A stretch of DNA of 64,000 nt, from contig OZ231126.1 of NCBI GenBank assembly GCA_965153355.1, positions 45,198,001-45,262,000 on the forward strand, given 5' to 3'. Numbering within the stretch: the first letter of the stretch is position 1; every line of letters starts with the position of its first letter. This DNA comes from Flaccisagitta enflata. Its lineage: Eukaryota > Chaetognatha > Sagittoidea > Aphragmophora. The position numbers were made by a program, and so were the translations under genes. A model generated the notes under the pieces. The model was not told the DNA's origin, made no database searches, and saw only the letters and a program-made list of their open reading frames with translations. Below are positions 36,374-56,771 of the stretch, piece after piece.

Positions 36374-37644
36374 GTGTTCCACGATAGTGGAACACAAGAT
36401 ATTCAGAGTTTCTCCATCCGTCCGTCCGTTTGTTTGTTCGTTTGTTTATCCGTCCATCCATGTGTTACTCAACCCAGTTTGTCACAGCATAGTTTTCTTT
36501 ATTGTGTGTCACAAAACCCAGTTTTCTCTAAATAGGTGTCACAAAGTGTAGGTTTCTCTGAATGTGTGTCACACAATCTAGTTTTTTCAAAATATGTGTT
36601 TTGCAGCTCAAGTTTTTTCTATTATGTGTTAAATAATAGTTTTTTCTTTCTAAATGTCTGTCACACAGCCCAGTTTTTTCTCCATTGTGTGATACACAAC
36701 CCAGTTCATGAGACCCGCGGTTATGAGCCGTTTAGTTATGAGCCTTGCGGTTATGAGGCCCTGTGGTTTTATGCCCTGCGGTTATTGGCCCCATGAATGT
36801 AAACCCCGCGGTTTTAAGCCCTGCATCTATACGCCTCACTGTTATTAGCCACGCAGTTCTGAGGACAGGCTGTAGAGCCACCCACAGACAGCCAACATAT
36901 ATAACACAGATTTCTCTGAACATTAATGTAAGATAGTTTTTTTGAAGTTATTGCATTATCAATAGCCTGTACTGAAATGACTAAAACCAAAAAAATCGAA
37001 ATTCTATGAGCAGTTCATGTTGTGGAGCTGTCTTGGGCTTCTATTGTCATCATTTTCAGCTTCAAAAGGTTACATCTTGCTTTCCGCGCCTTACCTTGAA
37101 CTTCCCATGGGTCAATAGGAAACTAAAAATTTCAAATTGCTCAAATCAAAATTTTGACTGCAGATTTGAGATCTGCATGAAAAAATGTCTGTTGAAAGTG
37201 CTTTTCTTTTTTCAAAATTCCTTTGGGATCATTATCAAAATCCACGCTAAAGATTTTTAAAGAAGGTAAGTTCAATGAGTTTACAAAGAAATTAAAAGGA
37301 AAGGTATGTTTCGCAATTTTTGACAGCACTTTTGACCACCTTCTAATTGGAATATCAAAAAAAGGGTAATACTTTCAATTGACAGTTTTTTCTGCAGATT
37401 TCAAATCTGCAGTCAGAACTGGAATTTGAAAACTTTGAAATTTTGGATTTCCTATAGGGGTAAGGATTATAGAAGGTAAGGCGCGGCTACCTAAAAGTAG
37501 AATTTTAACGCCAATATTAATTTCAATAGAATCCTGAGACAGTCCCACAACATGATCTGCTCGTAGAATATTAATTTTATTGTTTTTTGTCATTTAGGTA
37601 CAAGCTATTAATCATTCATGCTCAATCAAGTTATCGTGGAACAC
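36374..37644 (+). mobile_element. Possible family C hairpin-tipped composite element
   Basis: It starts with a perfect 9-bp hairpin, GTGTTCCAC-GATA-GTGGAACAC (36374-36395), then TTTCTCCATCCGTCCGTCCG. Next come a degenerate array (GTGTCACACAACCCAGTTTT, 36450-36700), a second array (GCGGTTATGAGCC, about 20 bp, 36715-36860) and a foldback (37084-37487). It ends near TATCGTGGAACAC (37632-37644), which repeats the tip half. The architecture is that of families A and B, but only one copy is present, so the boundaries are tentative. Confidence 0.4.
37084..37487. repeat. Foldback element
   Basis: The arms read CCGCGCCTTACCTT on both strands (37084 and, complemented, ending at 37487), followed by matching GACTGCAGATTTGAGATCTG / GACTGCAGATTTGAAATCTG blocks. 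Arms are about 130 bp with a spacer of about 150 bp. No coding capacity. Confidence 0.7.
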
Positions 37645-37718
37645 ATTATGGCGAACGCCACTTGTTTCCATTCGAATTGACCCTGGTAACCGAGTAAAGT
37701 CTCCAGTAGCAGATTATC

Positions 37719-38627
37719 ATTTTCAATCGCGTGCTACGCGACTCTACATCCCACTATGTCGGTCCGTCAGTCGGTTGGTCGGTCTGTCCCCTTTTTGGGC
37801 CCGAAGGGGCCGATGACCTATGCTTTCACACATAGGGGAAATTTTTCCTTCTTCTTCTTCTCCTTCTTCTCCGTCCACCCCCTTCGAAGCTTATATCCTG
37901 GCCCTGGAGCCCTAATCCTAGCCTTGAGGCCCAAATCCTAGTCTCGAGGCCCAAATTCTAGCCTCAAGGCCTAAATCCTAGCCTCGAGGCTCAAATCCCA
38001 ACCTTTAGGCTCAAATCCAAACCTTGAGGCTCAAATCCCAACCTTGAGGCTCAAATCCCAGTCTAGAGGCCCCTATCCTGACCTCAAGGCTCACATCCCA
38101 GCCTCAAGTCTCAAATCCCAGCCTTGAGGCTCAAATCACAGCCTCAAGTCTCAAATCCCAGCCTAAAGCCTCAAATCTCAGCCTAAAGCCTCAAATCACA
38201 GCCTCGAGGCTCAAATAACAGTCTCATAGCTCAAATCACAGCCTAGAGACTTAAATACCAGCCTTGAGGCTCATATCCCAGCCAAAGGCCTCAAATCCCA
38301 GCCTCAAGCCTCAAATCCCAGCCTCGAGGCTCATATCCCAGCCTTGAGGTTCAAATCCCATTATTGATGCTCAAATTCAATCCTAGACCTTCAAAACTCA
38401 CTAACTCACTCACTTTGGGGCCGCTGCCCCTCTCACCATCATACACCCACATATACTCACTTAGGGGCAACGGGTACCGCTGACCATATAACGCTTTTGC
38501 GACTATTACTTCTTCAGCGTTTTTGAGGTTTTTGAGCTTACTGCTCCTACCCAAATGCTCCAGTGACGTTCTCCAGCACTGCTCCTGCCCACCCGCAGGC
38601 GACTGGGGTAGCCGTGTATCCGGCCCT
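37719..38627 (+). mobile_element. Family B element split by a family A element
   Basis: B tip (AATCGCGTGCTACGCGACT) and a (GGTC)n tract run to 37788. A complete A element occupies 37790-38515, and B resumes with TTTTTGAGCTTACTGCTCC, ACCCGCAGGCGACT and the GCCGTGTATCCGGCC hairpin to 38627. Confidence 0.8.
37790..38515 (+). mobile_element. Family A element (subfamily a3) nested in B
   Basis: Start TTTTTGGGCCCGAAGGGGCC, hairpin CCTATG..CATAGG, a CTTCTTCTTCTCC tract, then about 25 units of a ~20-bp array (GCCTCGAGGCTCAAATCCCA). Next come the right inverted repeat (only CTTTGGGGCCGCTGCCCC is kept), tail GGCAACGGGTACCGCTGACC and terminal hairpin CGC-TTTT-GCG (38492-38501). Confidence 0.8.
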
Positions 38628-39098
38628 GGAACTATTGAAATCTACCAATTATCTTTCTTTTGAGACCAATCCCAGGTCCCTCGGGCAATCCGTATGGAAA
38701 TGAAAGGCTAATGGATACAGCTTCTATAAGGATATTGACTCGGCTTCAAAAATGGTAGTTATGCCCGCTTTCAACAATCAAAGCGCTAAATACTATGATT
38801 TGGCGTAACAAAACCGCGCAGCTTATCACCAATAAAAGATAGGAATTTGTTGACTTTTTTCCCAGTACAGTAGTTTTCAAGCTGTGAGTCAATCCGATCT
38901 GAAAGTGTGAAAAAATGAAGTTTTGATGAAGAAAAAAATACCAAAAGAGATCAAGGAATGTTAGATCTTGCCAAAATACACTTCCCTACCAATTTTCATA
39001 CTTTTATGATGATTATTAGCCATGATTTCAAAACAAGATTGTTAGTGTGATTTTAGCAATTTTCGCCAAAAGCTCATTTGGACATTGTAGTAACTTGG
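38628..39098. other. No gene seen
   Basis: Unique AT-rich sequence between two B elements. Confidence 0.45.
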
Positions 39099-39279
39099 TT
39101 TTTAGTTGCGGACACGCAACTCTATAAGAGGCTTTGTCCGTCCGTCCATCGGTTGGTCAGTTGGTCGGTCGGTTGGTTGGTTGGTCGGTCCGTCACGCTC
39201 GAGTTGAAAAGTGGGAAAATGCGCATTTCCGCCCCTGCCCACCCGTCCGCAACTGGTGGCCGTGTATCCGGCCTTGTTT
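39099..39279 (+). mobile_element. Family B element (AGTTGCGGAC subtype), reference copy
   Basis: Tip AGTTGCG-GACA-CGCAACT, CTATAAGAGGCTTTGTCC, (GTCC/GGTT)n, CACGCTCGAGTTGAAAAGTG, AAATGCGCATTTCC, GCCCCTGCCCACCC, subterminal GTCCGCAACT (complement of the tip's first ten bases), GGCCGTGTATCCGGCC and CTTGTTT. Confidence 0.85.
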
Positions 39280-39762
39280 GGTTATAATTCCTCCAATATT
39301 TCTCATTTAAGCATGAAAATATGTGGGGAAGTATATTTCAACAAATAGGGTACTAATACGAAAACAGCTGAAATGTTTGAATAAGGCCTCCAGCACATGG
39401 AATGGCTCGTATTTACATGGGTCACACAAATGACAGCCATAAATGACACTTGGGACTCATTTCATAACGCCTGGGGTAGTGTAAGCGAGCGGTATCTGCC
39501 CCTAAATTTCTGGCAATTTTTTTTCTCCAAGAAAATGGAGCTATACTGTGTCTTGCAATGAGTTGAAATCAGTAGATACCAGATAATTAATATGGATACA
39601 GGTGGTGATGCTGGCACCACCTAGGCCCGCCATTATCGATAAGATTTGAGTGTTGATAGAATTCTTTACAAAATTGATGGATCATCTTTCACTTGGAAAT
39701 TTACATCGTTTTGAAAGTTAATAGACAACCACATTTTCCGTTTGATTTTAGATTGTACAACT

Positions 39763-39763
<1 letters not shown>
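39280..39763. other. No gene seen
   Basis: Unique AT-rich sequence. Confidence 0.45.

Positions 39764-39847
<84 letters not shown>
39764..39847 (+). repeat. (CA)n microsatellite
   Basis: About 40 CA units. Confidence 0.97.
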
Positions 39848-39849
<2 letters not shown>

Positions 39850-39896
39850 CGCAGGCCATGACCCGCACTCACAACTTAGTTGGATTTGAACATGGC

Positions 39897-40063
39897 AACA
39901 AGGCTGGATACAAGGCTACCCCGGTCATAGACAGGTGGGCAGGGGCCGCATTTTAGGTAATTAAAACATTCAGAGAGAAACAGCGAGACCTAAGACCGCA
40001 AATACAAAAAAAAAAAAAAAGAAACAGGTAGAATGTGACGGAACCAAGCGTAGCAGCCGACTA
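39897..40063 (-). mobile_element. Decayed family B element, tandem with the next copy
   Basis: AACAAGGCTGGATACAAGGC, GTGGGCAGGGGCC and AATGTGACGG blocks end at GCAGCCGACTAAA, which looks like an eroded tip. The next B copy starts at the following base. Confidence 0.5.
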
Positions 40064-40323
40064 AACAAGTGACGGGGGGGGTTTACAATATCGTTTCGGA
40101 TGGGTGGGCAGGGGCATCTAACCCCCAGCCTCTCCCCAACAACACCCCCAACCCACCTCCAACACACTCACACACAAACAATACCAACTGCAGCATAATA
40201 AATGTGCGTTTTCGCGTTTTCAACTAGCGACAACTCGAGCGTGACCAACAGACCAACAAACCAACGGAGAGACCAACGGACAGACAAAGTCTCTTATAGA
40301 GTTGTGTGTCCACAACTAAAAAA
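40064..40323 (-). mobile_element. Family B element (AGTTG subtype)
   Basis: ACAAGTGACGG distal end, ATCGTTTCGGATGGGTGGGC, a C-rich block, GCGTTTTCAACTAGCGACAA, a (GACC)n tract and tip AGTTGTGTGTCCACAACT then A6. The tip stem has a paired change (TGTG/CACA) relative to AGTTGCG copies. The subterminal motif is eroded. Confidence 0.7.
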
Positions 40324-40589
40324 GAAACCGCTGTGGTCATGAGAATCGATCCAAACATGTAAAATTGAGGAAATAACTTGATTTATGCATAATTGTGAGG
40401 AGCGTGCCCAGCGTGCACGCTCAACAGAATCACTAAATTAAGGCCTGTTTAAGGATATTCATTTCTTCATTTGCGTGTATGAACATCTTTCTGCACACCT
40501 GCTAGAACTTTCTTTCTCCATGACTTTGGGCAACGATCTAGTAGCTAATTTGCGGGCTACATCAGTTGGACCTAGCTTGCTCCACCGAC

Positions 40590-40685
40590 TACAATACAAA
40601 AACATGACAAACGGACCAACAGAACAACCAACCGACCTTCCGACCGACACGGCAAGGTGTAGAGTCGCATCTCCGCGACTAAAAA
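40590..40685 (-). mobile_element. Family B fragment (tip half)
   Basis: (GACCAACC)n tract, GACACGGCAAGGTGTAGAG and tip AGTCGCATCTCCGCGACT followed by A5. The distal end is not recognisable. Confidence 0.6.
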
Positions 40686-40737
40686 TTGAAAATTCCTGAA
40701 CTGTATGAACTACACACTAATTCCATTTAAAAAAAAA

Positions 40738-41036
40738 ATAAGGCCAAACAGGCTAACGATGCGTCCTGTCTTAATGAATATTTTATTCAATTTATTATGA
40801 ATGCATAGTTTTTATATGAATGAATATCACTTATGAATAGATAAATGATTCAATGAAAAAAATATTACATGTATGATGCTTTTACTGGATAGAACCATGT
40901 TACTGTTGAGAAAGTGCAGGATTTTGATGTTTTTATTGAATGCATTACTAACCAACCAACCAAACAACCAACCAACTGACTGACCGACCAACCAATGGAC
41001 ACAGCCTATTATAGTGATACGAGGACGCATCTAAAA
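40738..41036 (-). mobile_element. Family B element (AGATGCGTCC subtype)
   Basis: Distal hairpin AGGCC-AAACA-GGCT, subterminal ATGCGTCCTGTCT, an unrelated interior, an (AACC)n tract, GGACACAGCCTATTATAG and tip ATACGAGGACGCATCT followed by A5. The nine bases ATGCGTCCT are shared by the tip half and the distal motif, although the sequence differs from every other subtype here. Confidence 0.7.
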
Positions 41037-42608
41037 AGACGTTTCCATAGGCACGCAACATGTAGCTCGTTTGCGTTTGTTCTACGTGCCAATTTCATGA
41101 TGGTATTTATGATTCTCATAATTGTGCTTGACATAAGCTCACAGTCTGGGCTCTCGCCATCCTTCGCCACATAGAAAATAAATTTTGAAAACAGATTTGA
41201 ATTCCCCATAAGCTAATCTACAAGGTTGTATGGCGTGTTTTAGCGAGTTGGCCTCAATATTACCGCAGGAGGTGATTTTTGAGGCCCTCCTCCATTCTCT
41301 TTCATTTTTTTCCAAAATTCATTGTAAAAAAATCACAGGATCACACATAACGCGTTTCCAAGTAATTCTGATTGAAAACTGATCAAATACCAATCGTATT
41401 AATTCATATTTGATATAGCAAAGGTGATTAAAAAATTACGACATCTTTTTTTTTCACTCCTTTTCTTCCTGGTTTGCCCCTGCTTAGTTCCCTACAACAA
41501 AATGTAAAATCCCATGAGCTCTTTTCATCGTTTTCCTTTCATCAAGGTTTACTTTTTTAAATTCTAAAGTTTTAGAATGCATTTTAGGTGTCTAAACATC
41601 AACCGACTTTAATCAAATTTTCTCACAGATAATTGTTTTTCATTAACAGGGCATATTATTTCTTCAGAGTTATACCATTGTTAACAAAAAAACTACCATT
41701 TTTTGCTAAAAAGTTGATACTGTTAATCCACACCTTTTTTGGGCCTAGTGTGCAAAAAATTGCAGATGATTACTTTTTTTTATTTTTTCAAAGGGTTTTG
41801 GGCTTGCGGATATTAGACCGCATAGGAAGCTAAATTTCTAAAGCTGTATGGTTTGATAGTTTATAAAAAAATTTTTTGGACATGTACTAAAACTTTTTTA
41901 CCCTTCATGGTGACCTATCATCCCATGATATATCTTCTTTGAAGATGAAGGCCTTTTTCCCTTTAATCACTAAAAATCATAACCATAACCATATATAGTG
42001 TAAATTCTCATAAATCCCACCCCCCTAATTAGGATAAAGGGGCTCAACTAGGGATATGGACACCTTGGTTCTCTTTTTTCAATTAGGTCAACTCTAACCA
42101 AAATTGGGCTGAGTTGATGGTCCCAATCAATGCCAGAAGACAGCTCTAACAACACCCTTTCCCTAAAATATTCATTATTTCTAAATAAAATATTAAGATA
42201 TTTATTTTTTAAGATAGGAAAATATGACACATTTAGTAAAAAGTATATGCCTAGGGAATTTTGATAGTGTTTCAAAAGACCACAGATTAGGTATGTATGT
42301 GTATGTAATGGAAGCTTACACTATATAAATGTCCGTATCTTTTCCAAATTTTGTTCAATTTCTGTTTCCTTTTGATTAATTGTATGAGTTTTATATAGGA
42401 TAAATTGTTGCACAAGCCACTTAATTGATGCACACATGCGTATAAACTGGCGAACCGACAAACGTGCACCTTGCTCGGTGTGTTCGTTGAGGTGGGCTCA
42501 TTTCGTTTCATTTCGTGTGATTTCGTCTTCGCCATTTATTTTCTTTTCTTTTCAATTTTCATGCAAATGAGAGGCGTTCATCATCACGGCAGGAGAATAT
42601 ATGCGGAT

Positions 42609-42610
<2 letters not shown>
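41037..42610. other. 1.6 kb without a recognised gene
   Basis: AT-rich unique sequence with several short frames on both strands, none resembling a known family, and no clear repeat structure. Confidence 0.45.

Positions 42611-42611
<1 letters not shown>

Positions 42612-42696
<85 letters not shown>
42612..42696 (+). repeat. (GA)n microsatellite
   Basis: About 42 GA units. Confidence 0.97.
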
Positions 42697-42698
<2 letters not shown>

Positions 42699-42971
42699 AG
42701 GTGTTATGCCTCCTCGGCAACTAAATCCAAAGCCAAGGAAGACGGGTAGAGCAACAAAATATGGAGTTTGTATGGTTATGTAAATGAGTGCGTTTGTGGG
42801 TATGGGTATATGGATGAGTTCTGCATGTATGGGTAACTGTGCAAGTAGATGGGCAAAAGAATTGAGCTTTCTGAGGTAAGTGGTTTATTGTGATTAGGGG
42901 CTGGGTTTGTTTGTTTGTTTCTTTCTTTCTTTTTGACTCGGGTTGGTAAAAATCATGGTTGCTGCAGAGCC

Positions 42972-43043
42972 TGTAATGGACCGATGGACCGACTTGCCTA
43001 CCAAACGAAAGGTGGCTTATTGAGTCGAAAGTCCTCGACTTAC
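42972..43043 (-). mobile_element. Decayed family B fragment (tip half)
   Basis: GGACCGATGGACCGACTTGC, GGTGGCTTATTGAGTCGAAA and a tip-like GAGTCGAAAGTCCTCGACTT. Confidence 0.4.
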
Positions 43044-43113
43044 AATGAATGATTTTACAATAAGATAGACAGAGTAATCTCCACTTCCTGCGGGTTGGGC
43101 TGACTGATGGATA

Positions 43114-43920
43114 AACAAGGCCGGATACACGGCTACCCTAGTCGCGTGCGGGTGGGCAGGGGCAGTGATGGAGAAGGTCACAAGGGCATTTGGTCGGGAG
43201 TAGTGAGCTCAGAATGCTCAAAACGCCAAAAAAGTAACCAGTCGCCCAAGGGCGATATGTGGTCAGCGATACCCGTTGCCCTGCTTTATATGGCAGTGAT
43301 TGTAGGTGATGGTTAGCAGGGCAGCGGCCCTAAAGGGGATGATGTTCTGCAGAAAACAGGGGGCCCAATTGAGTTTGTGAGGCGGGGATTTCAGCATTGA
43401 GGCTGAGATTTGAGCCTGGAGGTTGGGATTTGAGCCTCGAGGCTGGGATTTAAACTTTGAGGCTAGTATTTTAGCGTTGAGGCTGAGATTTGAGCCTCCA
43501 GGCTGAGATTGGAGCCTTCAAGCTGGAATTTGATCTTACAGGCTGGGATTTGGGCCTTGAGGCTGGTATATGAGCCTTGAAGATGGGACTTGAGCCCTAA
43601 GGCTGGGATTTTAGCCTTGAGGTTAGGATTTAAACTTGAGGCTGGGATTTAAGGCTTGAGGCTGGAAATTGGGCCACCAGGCTGGGATCTGTGCCATAAG
43701 AATAATATTTTAGCCTTGAGGCTGGGATGTGAGCCTCAAAGCTGGTGGTGGGGGGGACGGACAAATGAATGAAAGTTCTCTGCATAATACAGGACATCGT
43801 CCCCTTCGGGGCCGCTGCTCAAAAAGAAAACCGACCGACCGACCGACTGACTGACCAACCAACCGACCAAACGACGGACGGACAAAGCGGGTTATAGAGT
43901 AGCGTGACCGCGACTAAAAA
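43114..43920 (-). mobile_element. Family B element split by a family A element
   Basis: Distal end AACAAGGCCGGATACACGG, subterminal AGTCGCGTGC, GGGTGGGCAGGGGCAG, GGTCGGGAGTAGTGAGC. It is then interrupted by an A element (43239-43829) and resumes with a (GACC)n tract, CAAAGCGGGTTATAGAG and tip AGTAGCGTGACCGCGACT followed by A5. Confidence 0.8.
43239..43829 (-). mobile_element. Family A element (subfamily a2) nested in B
   Basis: Terminal hairpin TCGCCC-AA-GGGCGA (43242-43255), TCAGCGATACCCGTTGCCC, an inverted repeat start (GCAGGGCAGCGGCCC) and about 16 units of a 20-bp array (GAGGCTGGGATTTGAGCCTT). The opposite repeat reads ACAGGACATCGTCCCC and TTCGGGGCCGCTG. The array unit is the complement of that in the a3 copy at 37.8-38.4 kb. 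Confidence 0.8.
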
Positions 43921-45551
43921 GTTAGTATTTTCAAATAGATGAACAAACATAGGTAAACTGAAAGGTATACAGTCTGGTTGAGAGACATTCAGTTTCTCCA
44001 CTCTCCAGTGTTCTTAACAAACACCTCCACTCCATATGTATTACTCCGTTGCAACACCTTGCACTTCCTCCTGCTTTAGGAAAAAGATGAGAATGAAAGA
44101 GGAGAACATAGAAGAGAATAAAAGGGTTGCCGTAAAGAAAACATGGCTCAGGTTTTGCATGATGATGAGCCAGGTTGAAAAGAAATTAACGCTGTTGTAA
44201 ACCTAAAGAATAAAGGAGAAAGAGAGAAGAAGAAAAAGCCAAGCAAAGGTAGAGAAAAACTCATGACATGAAAGAAAGAAAGGACGAGAAAAATGAGAAA
44301 CCTAAAGAAAGAAAATGGAATAAAAGAAAGACAAAATGATGGGAAGTCAGGTAAAAAGGAAAGAGATAGCAGGGAGAGACAGAAGAGTGAATTAGGTTGT
44401 AACGGGGGTTCAAAAAAGAAAAACTTAGAATGAACAATGACGTAGCAAAAAATAATTCTAATAATTCTATTGCAAAAGAAAAATAATATAATGATTGAGT
44501 CAGGCTAAGCAAATCATATCAAATAATGTTTTTACTTTGAATCAAATAAAAATAGCCAGTATCCTAAAAAAAATCTATTTGTAAACATCTGTTTTATAAA
44601 TACAAAACATAAATAGATAAAAACTTACATTTCTCTCTGTACCAAAAAAAGTTGAAATATTCTTTTCCGAACACCCGTTATATATTTAAGCGACGGCATT
44701 TGCGAATGACTAATCTGTCGCCCCGGATCGCCAATGCCCAATGATAAATGTACTATCTGTCCATCTCCCTCCCCCCCCTTCCCGAGTGGTAAATACTAGG
44801 TCGAATATCACGGAAGATTTATCGAAGATGTTGATAGACCAGGTTGACGGGACGTAAAATGCAGAGACCTAGATTTATAGAGGCAAGCAGCAAAAGAGGA
44901 ACCTGGTAGTTTTGAGAGACTGGGTGAGGCAAGGTAGAGAATCCGTGATGTAAAATGCCTGAGAAAATATGATTATTGATCAATGGGCTCCTGTGTACGT
45001 GACACGTTTATTTTACGGGACTTTGACAGGACTTTGTCAGGTACGCTGACCAAGAACGAAACAAGGCGAACCAACCATTTAAAACCAACTGATATAAAAT
45101 GACTTATATCAAGATTTCTTTTAACTTGATTGCGAGGCGTTTGGCCAAAATTATGCTAAATGGCCTCATCATCGTAACAGAATTTAGGAAAACAATTTTC
45201 GAATATTTCTAACATTTAGCCGACGGCACTTGAGTGGCTTTTGTGGCTCATCATGCGGGTAGAATTTGCCAGTGATTCAAATTTGGCCGATGTCACTCAT
45301 CTAAAGCTCTTGTCTTTGATTTGTGTCGATGATTTTTGCTTCGCCGATAAAAATCTGACAGAAAAAAAAGAAGACATCAAGAAAGAGAATTTTCCTATAC
45401 TCAGAAAAAAAACGAATGCTTCTACAAGATATCAACTTATGATCTTTTTCCTCTTTTCTTTTGTCCCGGTAACAATATCGTTCTCATACCACGGATACGA
45501 AAGGGAGAAACTTTAATTTCTTATCATCCTGACATTGCATTTGTTAACATC
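43921..45551. other. Upstream of the phosphatase gene; no other gene seen
   Basis: Unique sequence, A/G-rich at 44080-44500. A 91-codon frame at 45241-45516 (+) just upstream of the phosphatase start is not recognised and probably lies in the 5' untranslated or promoter region. No clear TATA or initiator element can be assigned. Confidence 0.4.
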
Positions 45552-53994
<8,443 letters not shown>

Positions 53995-54410
53995 CAGATA
54001 GATGCACATTATAAATTGTATTGCCATTAGCCATTAGCCATTAGCCATTATCCATTAGCCATTAGCCATTATATACGACTCTATCAGTCAATAATCGATT
54101 GAATCAAGGTTAGTTCATCTGTTCATCCGTGTGTCCGTCCATGACTAAGCCCTAAAAGCCCCCATGGAACAAGTGTTCAATACCTCTGCCTCTGCTCACT
54201 AGTAACTTTCTTGTTGCAGGTAACTCTGACAAGTGGTATCCGTTCTTGTTGCATCTGTGCTCCCCAAAATGATAAAAAACATGTTTATTTGTAGTATCTA
54301 CGCTTAAAGTTTTGGAGCCCATTCTACTATACTGTCTTTGAATATCATATAAGGTGTTCAATAAGTTTAAATTTCCTTTAGATTTCCCTTGAGAAATACA
54401 AACTTGTGCT
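53995..54410 (+). other. 3' flank of the phosphatase gene with a heptamer array
   Basis: About seven (GCCATTA)n heptamers at 54021-54072 follow the stop codon by about 30 bp. No canonical AATAAA is seen nearby. A minus-strand frame (54152-54361) is not recognised. Confidence 0.55.
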
Positions 54411-54462
54411 TTTTGGGCAGCGGCCCCGAAGGGGCCGATGACCTATGCTTTCACACAGGAGA
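54411..54462 (+). mobile_element. Family A element truncated at the duplication junction
   Basis: TTTTTGGGCAGCGGCCCC, GAAGGGGCCGATGACC and TATGCTTTCACACAGGAGA, then directly ATGACTTAAGATC of unit 2. The intact element is at 58687-59390. Confidence 0.85.
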
Positions 54463-54671
54463 ATGACTTAAGATCTTTATAGGTTTTTTTTATTAGGTAG
54501 GTAGGTAGGTAGGTAGGTAGGTAGGTAGGTAGGTAGGTAGGAAGCCGTGCATCCGGCCTCGTCTTTTTTTTTAGGGGGGGCTGTGTAAAGTAGGGGAGTT
54601 AATTACCTTCTCACACAATTTTTTGAAGATTTTTTGACGACTTTCACACTTAGGCTCAAATTGTCTTCCAG

Positions 54672-55099
54672 GCGTTGGACGTACTGGGACTTTCATCGCA
54701 ATTTGGAGGCTCATTGACGAAGCCAAAGACTCCAAACAAGTTCATGTCTATAAATGTGTAGAAGACATGAGGAGGAAGAGGATGAAATTGGTGAGGCACT
54801 TAAAATGTAGAAGAAGAGGGATAAAAAGAAATGAGGGATCGTCCAATTAGTTCTAGTGCATGTGAAGTGATAATGAGATTATGAGGACTGCCTCGTGTCA
54901 AACTAAAAGTAAAACAAAACTCATTCCATCTTTGTTCAAGGTGCAAACTCCGAGTCAGTACAAATTCATCTATGAAGCATTTGCTATGCTTAGCAAAAAG
55001 GAGCTTCAGGAAGTGGAACTTTCGTCTCCAAAAGCTCTCGCAAGTAAGTTGGAATAGGAGTAGATTTGAAAACACAACAATGATACATGCAGTTGCAAC

Positions 55100-55162
<63 letters not shown>

Positions 55163-56199
55163 CAGAGTGTCAGATGAAAGGCAAATCCGTTTTGGAAACG
55201 ATGGACAAATGGAAGAGTCGAATCACTCGTCAATCAACCTTCACGAATCGTTACAAATCCAAAATGCGCTACAGACAGGTGCAATAATGACTGGAGTTAT
55301 GGTCTGGTTATGTGATGGTTCATTTCTTCCCCTAATGCTAGCGACTTCCTGTTTTTAGTCGCGTGCTACGCGACTCTACAACCCGCTTTGTCGGTCCGTC
55401 CGTCCGTCGGTCCGTTGGTCCGTCGGTCTGTCCGTCACACTTTACTTTTTTTGGGGTTTGGCGGTTTTTGGCTTCACTGCTCCTGCCCAAATGATCTGGT
55501 GACCTCAATTACAGCCCCTGCCCACCCGCACGCGACTGGGGTAGCCGTGTATCCGGCCTTGTTTTTTCTACTGCAGGGTCCGTTTCCTCCCGACCATTCT
55601 CTCGTGCCGCTTGAAGGTCCACTCTTCGAATATGAAGGTAGGAAAATGCACCCACCAGAGAAAATAGATAGTCCTGCGAACGCCCCCCTAAAAACGTTTT
55701 CACACATATTCCTTCACCAATGAACTCCTTATTGTTGGCAGAATCGTACATCAACGCCTGTTTCGTGGATGGATACAAAAACAAGCGCCAGTAAGCATCT
55801 TTTTGTTCAATTGTGCCATAAGTGGCATAAGCTTCACTTGATTTGTAACTGACACAGTAGCTCAATGATTTTCATTGTTTGAAAAAAAAGGTACATCGCG
55901 ACTCAAGCCCCGATGGCCAACACTATAGGAGATTTTTGGAAGCTTGTCTGGGAGTACGGTTCGGAGACTGTCGTCATGCTCAATGAAGAAGGTAGGAGAA
56001 CAAGCCCTACAAAGGACGGTTGGGCAAGCGCAGAACTACAACAAGATACTCACATTCACACTTACGCAACTCAAACTGACCAAGGACAAAAACAATGGTA
56101 ATTCAAAAATGTTACGGAGCGACGGACCGACACAGCAGCATATTCCTCTCCTCAATCATACTACGTATCGAAGTACAAGTGCAGTTAGGCCCTGTATGG

Positions 56200-56289
<90 letters not shown>

Positions 56290-56293
56290 TGAA

Positions 56294-56347
<54 letters not shown>

Positions 56348-56592
56348 AAAGTATACAAAACAATAAGCGAATCTATTACTCGTAAGGGCCCAGCGCACCA
56401 AACTATTGGAACGTCGGTGCGGAAGTTGACGAGCAGTTGGCGCCTCTAAAAGTGGAATTCCTTCAGGAATCCTCAGAAGGAGATTTTCATCTCGTCGACG
56501 TCAAAATCAAGAATTTGGAATCGGTCCAAGATTCGACCGCCGATGACCAACCAAACTCGGAAGATGTGAGGAACGTTCGGATCATACAGGTC

Positions 56593-56664
<72 letters not shown>

Positions 56665-56678
56665 CGTTGTCGTTGTCG

Positions 56679-56771
<93 letters not shown>

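Noticed and set aside
37880-38400. tRNA or Pol III B-box-like motif (GGCTCAAATCC) in the 20-bp array
   Set aside because: The resemblance to GGTTCRANNCC is one short motif per unit, with no A box, no cloverleaf and no terminator; probably coincidental.
54021-54072. (CCATTAG)n as telomere-like repeat
   Set aside because: Only about seven imperfect heptamers, not a known telomere unit, and located in the 3' flank of a gene.
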